From Rhinopomastus cyanomelas (Eukaryota; Chordata; Aves; Bucerotiformes; Rhinopomastidae): a stretch of DNA of 64,000 nucleotides. How positions within the stretch are numbered: position 1 is the stretch's first letter; each line of letters begins with the position of its first letter. A program made the position numbers and the translations under genes. Positions 23,623-33,813 of this stretch are shown one piece after another. Below the pieces are notes generated by a model, which saw only the letters and a list, made by a program, of their open reading frames with translations, had not been told where the DNA came from and did no database searches. The DNA lies in assembly GCA_013400115.1 (NCBI GenBank), contig VXBP01001909.1, forward strand, positions 1-64,000. The letters run 5' to 3'.

Positions 23623-26521
23623 CAAGATTTACCTGCACAACAGTGGATCTTTTAGCTTCATGTAGATGAAACTGTTAAAAGCCTGTTTTGAGGGTGGGTG
23701 TGCAGAAGCTTTGCAAGCTGCAAGCGGTCTTTGGATTGTACTTACAGAACAGTTGGCTACTTGAAGCTGTGCAATGAATAGCTATGAACTGCACACATTC
23801 AGAGTTGTTCTGTACAATTCAGTGACTGTTTTTTGACAGACCAGATTCAAAACAAACCCCATTTGAGGTAAATAATTGAAATAACTACTGTGCTTACACA
23901 GAAGGTAGTACAGAACATGTTAACAAATGGATTTTTGCTTGACAGCTGCAAGTTAATTCAGCCTAAGCAGATTAGCTTATAAAACACAGTTCTGCTTCTA
24001 AAATTATGATCCCCTTCTTTCTAAGGAGATACAGCTTTTAAAAAGATGTTCTAGTTATATTATTCATGGAGTTATATGTGTGGTCTCAGGTGTTAACATT
24101 AATCATTAACAATCAGTAAGATAATTTTCCTTCATAGTGTTCTTGGGGAGGGAGGAGAGGATCATTCCTAGTTAGCATTTGCAGACTGGGAGGAAAATTC
24201 CCACTTTGTATTCTGTTACTGCCTTGCAGTGTTGCAGTAGTTTAGCTTCAGTGTGTTTGCATCTTGAGCTCTAAGGCTGCAGTGTGCACACAAGTCTGTG
24301 AGTGCAGGAGACTTGCTGCATGCCCTGCCTTGTGGAGACCAACTGGGCAGGAGCAACACCTAGGACAGATGGGTGAGGAAGCAGGGAAGGCTCTGGTTCT
24401 CTAGATAGCTGCCTTCTCCTGGAGCTACCAGATGTGAGCTCACACAACTGCAGCATTCTCCTGGCCATCACTTTTCAGGTGGTCATTTCCCTAAAACCAT
24501 TTCACCTTTTGCCACTACAGTTCATCTGATCTGACTCTGTGTCCTATATGACTTGGTTGAGGTCCAGAAGCATTAGCGTATGTAAATTTAAGTTCAGACT
24601 ATAAAAGTGATGATCTTTATTGTGCATTCCAACAAAACCCTCCAGCCTGCTACATTTTTTCTGACATTTTCCTCAGCAAAATGGATTAAGTAATGAAAAA
24701 TGTAGTGTTTTGAAGTCTTTTCCTGGAAAGACACTTCTAGATACTCCTTATTAGACGTTAAAGGAATCTGTTAGATTTAGGAGTGGTTCTGTGAATAATC
24801 TTTTCTTTCCCCTTCAGCAGATGATGAAGGATTAAATAGGAACAGCACAAACCCTCAAACAGTAAGTAAAACGGTAGGAGTATACAGTACGTGCTGCAGA
24901 GAACAGCAAACTTCGTACCTGATCCAAAGCACTGAAAACGTGTTGCCATTTGACAGCAGTTTCTCTTTTCTCCTTGAGGAAGGAAAACTTCTTGAGTGCC
25001 GAAGACTAGGCCATTTTATTAGGAAACCTCTACACCAATTTCCTCATGGCAGCTGCTGTGGAACAGGTGTTCTTCCTGCATGTTCCCAAAGAAACAGCAG
25101 TGGAACAGGAAGATGCCCAGAATGGATGCAGTCATTCTCCCAGCCATGGTTTGTGCTGGAAAGGTCCAGCCTGATACTCTTGATTTCCCAGACTCTACGC
25201 TAATTGCTATGAAAGGAGCTGTTCAGAGAAAATAGGAAGGTGTTGGAACACTTGGTATTAATCTAATATACATTATGAAGTTTAGGGATAATCTGCCACA
25301 GGCAACAAAAGCAGGTGGGGAAAGAACGCTCACACTTGGCATGAGTTTTTGCCAGGCTGCTCGCTGTTGAGTCCTAGTTCACAGAAGTTACTATAATGTT
25401 GTAATAAGCCTTAAAAATACATCCTGTTCCTAAAGGAACTTTTCTGTTTACACTGGATTTCAAGTTTGGAATGGAGAATACAGGATACACCTGTAACTTT
25501 GGAGTGACAGGTAAGACTTGCCTGAGTTTTGAAAGTGAACTCATACTGCTTTACTGGTGAATGGGTTTACCAAATCAGTGCAAGAAACTGTTAGATAAGA
25601 TGTCCTCATCCCTTGAGCACGTACCCTGCATTCTACACTGTGTAAGTGACGTATAATACATGAACTAGAAAAGCAGATGTAATGATCATGTGATGTCAAA
25701 ATAGTTGCTTTCATGTGGTGGTACTAAAATCTTTCACTTGAGGGCAAAAACAAGTGGGACCTCCCTTTTCATTCTCTCAACAGGAAATTATTTTTTTACT
25801 TAAACTGCAAAAGTGTTGGATTATTGAATAGAGTAACAAGAAGGAGATAAAAATTCTATAAAATCAGCTCTGTGAGAGTGGAGTGAACATGTTTCAGAGT
25901 TTTTCTTCAGAAAGCACAGGCCCTCACATAGACAAGTCTCTTGCAGTGGTTTTGGGTTTGCTTGTTGCTTGAGACTGAATCCAGTCCAGCCCTTTGCTCT
26001 TTCTTCTCGTATCCAGTCAGTTTTAAAAGCATTTCCCCCACACACCGCTGCCTTCTATTGAGGTTAGTGGAATATTTGTCACTAATTTTCAGTGGAAACG
26101 GGGTTATACTCACAAACAGCAGTGCTAGATTTCTCAATTTCCTCTCTTCTGTTTCACTCCTGGGATTGACTTGCTATCTATGGTGATCATACCCATGCCA
26201 TTCTACCATCTAGTTTTGTACTTTAAAAGATGCCTTTCATCCATCTGGTTAGTTGCCTTTGGTGCTGAGATACTGTTCTGCTGTCTTTGGAGACTTGTTC
26301 CCCTCTGTCACTCACATTCCTACCTTGAGCTCCTTTTCTACACAGTTCTTGTTGACTATTCAGTTTTACTTTTCACAGTTTAGACATGTATCTCCATAAG
26401 GCTTTCTTTGCATTGCCCCAACCTATTGTAGGGAAAGCGCTTCCTAAATACATTTGAGTTTAAGATGGGTTTGTATTTCATGTTTTTTGATGGAAGACAG
26501 TGTCCAAAGAATGACTTCTAT

Positions 26522-26640
26522 GAATCATGGAATTACAGAATCAGTTAGGTTGGGAAAGACCTTCAAGACCGTTGGTCCAACTGTTAGCCTAACTGTTCTA
26601 AGGCCATTGCTAAACCATGTCCTTAAGCCCCGTATGTGGC
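26522..26640 (-). mobile_element. CR1 LINE 3' UTR, antisense, short
   Basis: The plus strand reads AATTACAGAATCAGTTAGG, TTGGGAAAGACCTTCAAGA, GGTCCAACTGTTAGCC and GCTAAACCATGTCCTTAAG. This is the antisense 3' UTR of the CR1 type that also gives 33685. It is strongly 5'-truncated. Confidence 0.9.
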
Positions 26641-27559
26641 ATGGAGAAGGGAGGGAAGAAGAAAATCTCCATCCATGCCCTCTTCTATGAGTTTGAAAAA
26701 TTCCCCTTCCTCCTTTCAAACCTTGCTCCCCTCTATTTATCTCTATGGTTGGCTGATAAAAGGAAGGTGTTTAATGGTGGCTAAATCCAGTATCTTTCTT
26801 CTCTGCCCTTTATGCTCAGCTCACTGAAAGTGTTGGCTGTGGGTTACCCTGTACCATGACCGTCTTTTCAAAAGAGGAGGAACCTCCCCATGTGGTGATG
26901 TATTCTATTGAGCACCAGAGGAGGCTCAAATTTCTGCTGTAACTTAATGGATATCCCTGCATGTGGGAGAGCCTGAGCTTCCCCACTACTTACTGCCTGC
27001 GGTGAAGCAGAGCCTGACAGAGTTATTGATCCTACCCTGAGAGCTCCGATGCCTTGACACTTGTTTGTGCCTGATACTTTCAATGTAAGAATTCTTTATA
27101 AATAATAAGGAACATCATTAAATGGAGGAGGTATGAAGGCCAGGTCAGTACTGTAGGCAAGTAGCTGTTGCTCAGATTGCTTCTCTCTTGCTAGCCCTGC
27201 GCTGCCTCTTTGTCTGATTGTCTGCTTTCCAAATAGAGAAAATGTGAGGGGTTTTGTTGTTTTGGTTTGCCTTGGCGGAGAGTATTTGGAGTTTTTTGTT
27301 TGTTTGGATTTATTTACATCCTTCCTGTAGGTATAAAATATAACATCTGTTTCCAGTGAGGTTTTAAAATTTGTCCTCTATGCTCACTAGTCCCTGGAGG
27401 TAGAGAGGTCAGTGAAGATATAGATATGGCTTCTACCCAAGACTGAGAAGCTGGGAGGAGTTCAACAAAATGTGAAAAGAAACCCCATGAAGCCTTGCAG
27501 CTGCTGGCAGTTAGGATTTGCACTGGCATTCCCTCCAGGAGCCTCCTGCCAATGTACCT

Positions 27560-27580
27560 GTGGTGGTGGTGGTGGTGGTG
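27560..27580. repeat. (GTG)7 trinucleotide run
   Basis: Seven GTG/TGG units. On the minus strand it creates an apparent poly-histidine run inside a chance open frame (27314-27739). Confidence 0.9.
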
Positions 27581-30439
27581 ACAGGCAGCTGCGTTCTCAC
27601 AACATGGGGATGTAAACACGGGAGCAGGGAGCTTTGCTGTTCGTGGTGAGCAGAAGGAGGCCAAACAGGTGTGTGACTTAAATGGTTCCCTCAAGGTATT
27701 GTCAGCTGCTGGAGAGTCATCCTCATGTCTGTAAGACACAGAAAGTTTCTTTTTCAGTTGAAGAGCAGCTGTTGTGAGCCTCCATTTCCTACAGGCATTT
27801 GGAAAGGATTGTGTAGACTTCTCTACTTTCCCAGCAGTCGGATAGTCCCAGGGTGGGAGTCATTGGACTTGCTTAATTTGATCATTTCACCATTCACAGT
27901 TGTTTTCTGCTTCTTGTTTGACAAACCATGTCTAATCTACACTATTTTTTGGGAAACTATGTGGTTATCATAGAACTCCCTTGGTGTGTGTGGTACTGAG
28001 CATTGTAATGAAACACAAACTCATACATGTTAGTTACATTCTGTAGCCTAGCATGTATGTCATTATGTCAAAGCTATTATGCTTGTTGTGTAAAACCTAG
28101 TTTTAATGAGTGCCAAGCACTGATTAGATGCAGTTTTAAATGTTAATTTAAATGGAGTTCATGTGGTAACAGAGTATCGCTATGTTCTTTTTCAAAGGGT
28201 GTTTTTCTCAGTAAAGCAAATAGTTTCTGGAGTCTCTCTTACACTTCATTACACTTGTGCAGATGTTACATCAATTAAATGTTCTTACAAAGTAATCTGC
28301 AAGAGACTGTATAATGAGACTCCAAGTGTTCTGTCCTTGGTAGCACACTGCTATATTATTTAATTCCATATTTGTACCACGTTGCTCCTTAACTTCTTTA
28401 CATTTTTTGTTCATACTCAGGTTTCGTTTCAAATGTAGCCCTCTTGCTATTCCTTTAACTTGCTGTAAAGCAATAAATCAAATGCTACAAAGCCAGTATA
28501 ACAGGCAAATAAAGCATGAGAACCTCGGGACAAATGATGACAGAAACTCAAAATTAGGCTGGATTTATTTCTTTTATATTTTGCCAAATGGCTCTAAATG
28601 GGGAATAGTCTTGATTTTTATTTTTAAATTCCTAATTCTTTTGAGAAGATTAACAATAATAACTAATTCTGTTACAGTTTGGCCTTTCTATCCAGATAAT
28701 GGTGAGAATATTGAAAGAACATGCACGGTCTGAGTGCGCACAAGGACAAGTTTTGTTTTGCTTTGTGGTGCTGTTAAAGGGGATTTACTTCAACAGAGTT
28801 CAGCTCCTGTCGTGTTGCTCTTGGTGCAGAGAAAGATGCAGGAAGGAGTATGAGCAGCAATTCCCCATAGCTAAGCGTGAGATCAAGATGTAGTTTCCCT
28901 TCTACTTTGCTACAGGTTACCTCTCCTTTGAAGTGTAAATTTTATATGAGGGGTTCTTGTGTCATACGCAGAATATACAACTGAAAAAACAGAACCAAAG
29001 TTTCCAAACAAAACCAAAAAACAGAAGCAGAGTGAAAAAACCAGAACCAGAAACCAGAACAAAGCAGCAAGTGAGCCTGTTGCTGACAGTTCAGGCTGTG
29101 ATCTTGCTATGGACATATCTAGTGAGTAACGTAGTCGTAGTTGTATTCAGATGTGTATTTTCAGAGGTAAGTCAATAAGCTGACCTGATATGAAAGTTTC
29201 ATTTACGTCTGGTCGGTGCAATGAGTATGGTATGGGCTCTGTGGAAAATAGGTGGTCCTGTGTACAATTAGTGTCTCTCAGTGTGCTTGTATGCAAAGAA
29301 ACTAAAGGCAGACAAGGTTCAGTTTGTATTTCCCAACCACTTTGTATTGTTTTATGAAGTCTGTGAGAGGAATTGTACATTGGAGAGTGCGTGTGCCTTG
29401 GGCAGTGTGGCTGAAGTGGATCTCTGTAAACTTTCACGTAATCAAACTTTTCTTTTAGTCATGTTAGGGTTCCTGTAACGCCATGCTTATTTCTGCCTTT
29501 GGGAGGTCACTATCTTTGCCCAAGGCTCAATTTGAGGTGTTTTTTCCATCAGAGTGTCCAGTTTATCTTGAAGTGCCAGTTCTTACACAGTGTATTTGGC
29601 TTCAGGCTTTTTGATTTGTCAGGTGTGAGGGTTAGTAGTCCAGGAACCAAGTAATGAAGCCTGCAAGGTCAGCTGCCACAGTAAGAAGAGTTAGATCTGA
29701 CCAACCACTAGCAGCACATCTTTTCATCTGCGCCTTTTAGTTTCTCTACATTTGATTATTTTACTCAAAGTAACTAACTAGCTGCCTCTTGACTTTTTAC
29801 CCATCTTTTACGCTTTTCTGTAAGATGTAAGCCACGTCTGTTTCTTGCTAGTCATTTGATGTGCACTTCTAACAGAGAAAATGCTTTAATGTTTCAGTCC
29901 TTGCCTCTGCTTTGTTATTCAGACTGTGATACTTCTCTTAAATACTTTGCAAGATGTGAAAGCTTTACTCTCAGTTGCGGTGGAGCATCAGGGTAGAGGA
30001 TCCAAAAGAAACGTAATTGCTGCTTGTATTGGAGAAGCAAACAGTTTAGGGCTTTCTTTGGTTGAGCATCTGGGAAATAACAAAAAGAGTGAAATCAGTA
30101 CAGGTGGTGATAAAACCTGAACTACTGCAGTTCAGCATAGGTGGCATGTTACTACTAAGGCATAACACCACTGAATCCATCCTTTTAAAATGAGCAGAAG
30201 TTGTTTGTTTCTGCTCAGTTGTTAAATGTAGGGGATTTTTTGAACATTAGTGCGTTACATTCTTGGGGGTTTTCAACCCACAACATAGTCGTATCCCTTG
30301 TTTTCCCAGGGTGTTATTTATTGTGTTTGCTGAAGAGCCTCCTGGTTACCGTGCTTGGCGTAGCCCCATGCTCTCAACCAAATATTAAACATCTGCAGCA
30401 AATTGTTGCAGTTTAAAAGTGGGAGTGAGGGATGACTAA

Positions 30440-30455
30440 TTTTTTTTTTTTTTTT
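30440..30455. repeat. T16 homopolymer followed by ACAG
   Basis: Sixteen thymines ending in TTTACAG. It looks like a strong splice acceptor tract, but the sequence downstream has no long open frame or recognised coding, so no exon is called. Confidence 0.85.
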
Positions 30456-31053
30456 ACAGGGACAAAGGGAAAGAAAAATGCTTAAGATCTGAACTTAGAA
30501 GTCTACATGAATTTATCCCACTCAGGGAGGATTGTGTGGCACAAGAGATTCTGAGTAACTGTTATTTCTAAGGTGGGCTATGGGCCACCCAACCTGCAAA
30601 GCTGATGAGGGGAAGGCACTGGTCTTAGTATAAATTTCAGCTGTAAAAACTGGGAGCAGTAATTTCCTAAACAGTTGCCACCTAATAAACAGGTCTGTCT
30701 ACAGATCCGTAGCAGCTCCCAAAAGACCTCTGTAACCGATTCTTAATATTTTCTTTGCAAATAAATGTTCATACATATGTGCACTGTAGGTTATGTTATT
30801 GATTACAGCGTCATGTGGTGTCGTTGAGAAGGTTTTGTTCTTCTAAACAAATAGAACTGAACAGTCTCCCATTTCACCTAATCTATATCCTTACAAGGTT
30901 TATTTCTCCCTTCCTCCTCTCCAGAAATTAAGTGGCTCTTTTACTATGTGGAAGACTTTAACATACCCCCCCCAGTTTAAGAAAAAAATCTTTAAATGTA
31001 TAAAAAGATGTCTGCTACTGTAACTAGGCTCATAGGTGAGGATTTTAGTATGT

Positions 31054-31149
31054 TGGACATGGTTCTGGGTGGTCATGGCTGAGCAGGGGGTTTGGACAGG
31101 TAACCTCCAGAGGTCCCCACCAACCTCAGCGGGTCTGCCATTCTGTTAT
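31054..31149 (+). mobile_element. CR1 LINE 3' UTR, sense, short
   Basis: Sense CR1 tail reading GGTTCTGGGTGGTCATGGC, GAGCAGGGGGTTTGGACAG, CCAGAGGTCCCCACCAACC and CATTCTGTTATGA. It is strongly 5'-truncated and moderately diverged. Confidence 0.85.
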
Positions 31150-31481
31150 GACTACATGGATCAGTAGTATTGACATGTGTAAGAGCTGAAGTGAAGAATG
31201 TGTGGAATCTGGTTTGAAAGCTTCATCTCTAGCCCTTCTTCACAGGGTAACACGTAGGTAAAGAGGTGATTTAGCTTTAGAGATTTCCTTTGGAAACATG
31301 TTTCGGTGTCATTTTGCCAATAAGGTCAGAGTTTAGTGACTGAAACAAACAGACCAACAGCATATTAATGGCCCTGAACAAGCCTCTAGGCGGCTGAATA
31401 TTTTATGTGTTTTGAAAACACCTCTGGAGTAGGGACTGAAACATGGCAGTGACAAATAGTCCTGAAACAAAGGGTTGCAGA

Positions 31482-31514
31482 TGCACTAAATCTGCAGCTC
31501 ACAGATTTAGTGCA
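31482..31514. repeat. Perfect 13-bp inverted repeat with 7-bp loop
   Basis: TGCACTAAATCTG (31482-31494), loop CAGCTCA, then the exact reverse complement CAGATTTAGTGCA (31502-31514). Flanking bases do not extend the pairing, so the stem is too short for a typical microRNA precursor. Confidence 0.95.
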
Positions 31515-31950
31515 GAGGATGGCCAGTGCTCAAGAGCTGCTTTTTCGGTGTTTTACCCTAATTTTTCAAAACACGCAGTTCTTAGCTGGTGTTAGGATTT
31601 AGGACATGCAATTGTATAACAATTTATGATCATTTCTATTGTATCAGAATGATTCCCAGTTGTTCACTGAGTCTGTCTTCTTCAAACAGGATGTTTATTC
31701 CATTTGTTTTCCTGCTTGTGAAACAGTGTTTTTATTCCCGTTTTGAAAGTAGGAAGTGAAAGCAATGAACGGTTTAGTTTTGGAAATATCTGCAAATTTG
31801 TGCATATGTCTAGATCCTGGTCTCTCTGTTTTTCCAACTCTTGTTGTTTCACACCATGTTTGCCTTTATATGCACCTTGGCTTTGAAAGCATTCGAAGAT
31901 CTCAGCAAGCACAAGGAAAAGAGATATCTGTAAATAATGGCCACGTGTGA

Positions 31951-32014
31951 AAATAAAAACTGATTGAAGGAACTTGTGAAGGAAATAAAACCTGATTGAA
32001 AGAACTTGCTAAGG
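31951..32014. repeat. 32-bp direct tandem duplication
   Basis: Two adjacent 32-bp units (31951-31982 and 31983-32014) of the form AAATAAAA.CTGATTGAA.GAACTTG, differing at four positions. This is an old local duplication. Confidence 0.9.
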
Positions 32015-32731
32015 AACTCATCCATTACATTTCAGTGACCTTGTGATGTCAGACGTAGAATCACCCACTGGTGAGGTCTTCAGGCAGTAGGGAAAAGCAC
32101 TTGAACTGGTCTTGAAACTTGAAACTATCTGAGGCTCTCAGAGAGAGAGGAAAGAAGTTGCTCTGTATCGCACTGTGAGCGTCAGTGGAACTTTGTGATT
32201 ATTTCTGTTGGGTGTTTTTCCCTTTTTTTTCACTTCCACAAGGCTATTCCTAAGGGGAGATGCTGAAACCTTACATCTAGTGGTGCATATTTTTCTTCTT
32301 TCTGTAATTTGTGTGAACTTCATCTCCAGTCTGATGCAGAAATAGTTGAAGTCATGAATTATAATTTAATTACCTGACACAGGGGGGGAAAAAAGCACTT
32401 CTTATGAACTGTTCACTCACAGGCTTTTCATTGTGGTTTTTCTCCTGAGAAAGCAGTGAAGGAAGTGTGGTATCACAGTATTTATTACTGTAGTGTCAAG
32501 GCGTAGCCATGACCTGGATAGAGCTGACACAGAATAACTTTCCAGATGTATGGAATGGTAACAGTCAGATATCCCAATTATTATGGGAACACTTGAAGTG
32601 TTTTACTGAAAGGTTTCTTTAAGAGCAGTAACTATTTAATTTTGAGACTCTGCTGTTCACAGTAGTAAAAGTATCTTTTCATTAATTCCATAATAAAATA
32701 ATTTGCAGATGTCATTCGTTAACGTGTACTT

Positions 32732-32749
32732 TTATTCTTCTCTTAACAG
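32732..32749 (+). promoter_or_regulatory. Polypyrimidine tract and splice acceptor of the second CPQ exon
   Basis: TTATTCTTCTCTTAACAG. The single C that follows is required to complete the split serine codon, which fixes the exon start at 32750. Confidence 0.92.
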
Positions 32750-32957
32750 CCCGCACACTGGAGAGCAGAATTACCAGTTTGGTGTACCCCAGATTCCCAC
32801 TGCTTGCATCACTGTGGAAGATGCTGAAATGATGGCACGCATGTCTTTGCGGGGCACTAGGATTGTTGTGCACCTGAAAATGGAGGCTAAGACCTATCCA
32901 GACTCTCCTTCCTTTAACACTGTGGCAGAGATAGTTGGAACCAAGTACCCAGAGCAG
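32750..32957 (+). CDS. CPQ: Carboxypeptidase Q, next internal exon (PA-like region, second half)
   Basis: Internal coding exon of 208 bp, preceded by a long pyrimidine tract and AACAG and followed by a GTGAGT donor. Its first base completes the AG|C serine from the exon at 9437-9644, then 69 codons follow and the exon ends in phase 0. The translation runs SPHTGEQNYQFGVPQIPTA, CITVEDAEMMARMS, KMEAKTYPDSPSFNTVAEI and GTKYPEQ, nearly the same as vertebrate CPQ at roughly residues 214-283. In CPQ the next exon carries the zinc-binding HLD and DD motifs, so this exon stops just before the catalytic centre. The open frame continues 27 codons past the donor to a stop near 33039, so retention of the intron would give a short tail and an inactive product. 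The phase match with the previous exon and conservation of both donors argue for a functional gene, not a pseudogene. Confidence 0.96.
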
Positions 32958-32963
32958 GTGAGT
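32958..32963 (+). promoter_or_regulatory. Splice donor of the second CPQ exon
   Basis: GTGAGT directly after the CAG of the conserved KYPEQ motif, in phase 0, where vertebrate CPQ has an exon junction as far as I recall. Confidence 0.92.
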
Positions 32964-33066
32964 GAATTACTGAATTTCTTCTGTAAAGATGTGAAAAAAC
33001 AAACCCAAAGTACAGCCCTTCCTAAGAAATCCCTCAAATGAGAAACTCTTAGTTACTTGTAAGATA

Positions 33067-33090
33067 TCTGTCTGTCTGTCTGTCTGTCTG
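33067..33090. repeat. (TCTG)6 microsatellite
   Basis: Six perfect TCTG units about 110 bp after the second CPQ exon. It is likely length-polymorphic. Confidence 0.95.
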
Positions 33091-33573
33091 TAATTTGCAG
33101 GAATCTAGGTTCTGTATTTCTGACCTTTAGCTTTTCAGTCTTTTTCAGTTAGCAGGTTTGAAACCACGTACCAGGAGGTGGTTCTCAGTTCTAATGTACT
33201 AGGATGTATTTTGGAGAACTGTAAGAATTAAGAATTACTGTGTTCCATGAGCAGGAAATTCATCTAAGCTGTACACAATTTAACCTCATCCATGTTGTTT
33301 CCGTGTCCTAAAGCCTACTTTAAATAGGACCATCTGCTTATGGAAAAGTATCTGTATAAGCAGAAGCGAAGTCCTAGCACTACAACAAGTAGTTATTAAG
33401 TAGCAGGTAGTAAGCTAAGGTTGCAGCAACAATTTGTGCTTAGGGCTTGTTTGTTGTTATCTCAATAATCTCTGTGTAAATGTAAAAGTGGATGTAGGAT
33501 GTTATCTCACTGTTTTGAAGATGGTTTTTCTTGTGCAAGTGATTGCTGTGTTTAGCAAGAGTTAATTCGGAGG

Positions 33574-33646
33574 AATCACAGAATTTTAGAATGTTAGAGT
33601 TTGGAAGGGACCTTTGGAGATCATGTAGCCCATCTGTGACATAAAG
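33574..33646 (-). mobile_element. CR1 LINE 3' end, antisense, very short
   Basis: The plus strand reads AATCACAGAATTTTAGAATG, AGTTTGGAAGGGACCTTTGG and GATCATGTAGCCCATC. Only about 70 bp of the 3' terminus is present. Confidence 0.8.
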
Positions 33647-33684
33647 TATCTGCAAATTCTGTCTGAATACTTGTTAGTCCTGAG

Positions 33685-33813
33685 TTACAGAATCAGAGAA
33701 TCATTTAGGTTGGAAAAGACCTTTAAGATCATGAAGTCCAACTGTTCACTCAGCGCTGTAGGTCATCACTAAACCATGTTCCTCAGCACCACATCTCTTC
33801 TTCTTTGAAATTT
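33685..33813 (-). mobile_element. CR1 LINE 3' UTR, antisense, short
   Basis: The plus strand reads ACAGAATCAGAGAATCATTT, AGGTTGGAAAAGACCTTTAA, GATCATGAAGTCCAAC and CACTAAACCATGTTCCTCAG. It is the same CR1 type as 26522 and lies only about 40 bp from the separate tail at 33574, in the same orientation. Confidence 0.9.

Larger units (their letters stand above)
9645..32749 (+). other. CPQ intron, 23.1 kb, complete
   Basis: Complete phase-2 intron (GTAAGT ... AACAG) between the two CPQ exons. It holds CR1 pieces at 10224-10440, 13184-13715, 23365-23622, 26522-26640 and 31054-31149, short homopolymers (A14 at 15415, T16 at 30440), a (GTG)7 run at 27560, a perfect 13-bp inverted repeat at 31482-31514 and a 32-bp direct duplication at 31951-32014. 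The stretches 10441-13145, 13716-23364, 23623-26521 and 26641-31053 contain no gene or mobile element I can recognise; the longest open frame (about 150 codons at 22095-22553) has no family signature. Confidence 0.9.

Noticed and set aside
27314..27739. 141-codon minus-strand frame with a poly-histidine run
   Set aside because: The histidines come from a (GTG)7 microsatellite at 27560-27580; the rest has no homology I recognise.
30440..30470. T16-ACAG as a strong splice acceptor
   Set aside because: No open coding sequence or conserved motif follows; the homopolymer alone explains the resemblance.
31482..31514. MicroRNA precursor at the perfect inverted repeat
   Set aside because: The stem is only 13 bp and flanking bases do not pair, so it does not meet pre-miRNA geometry. 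It is kept only as an inverted repeat.
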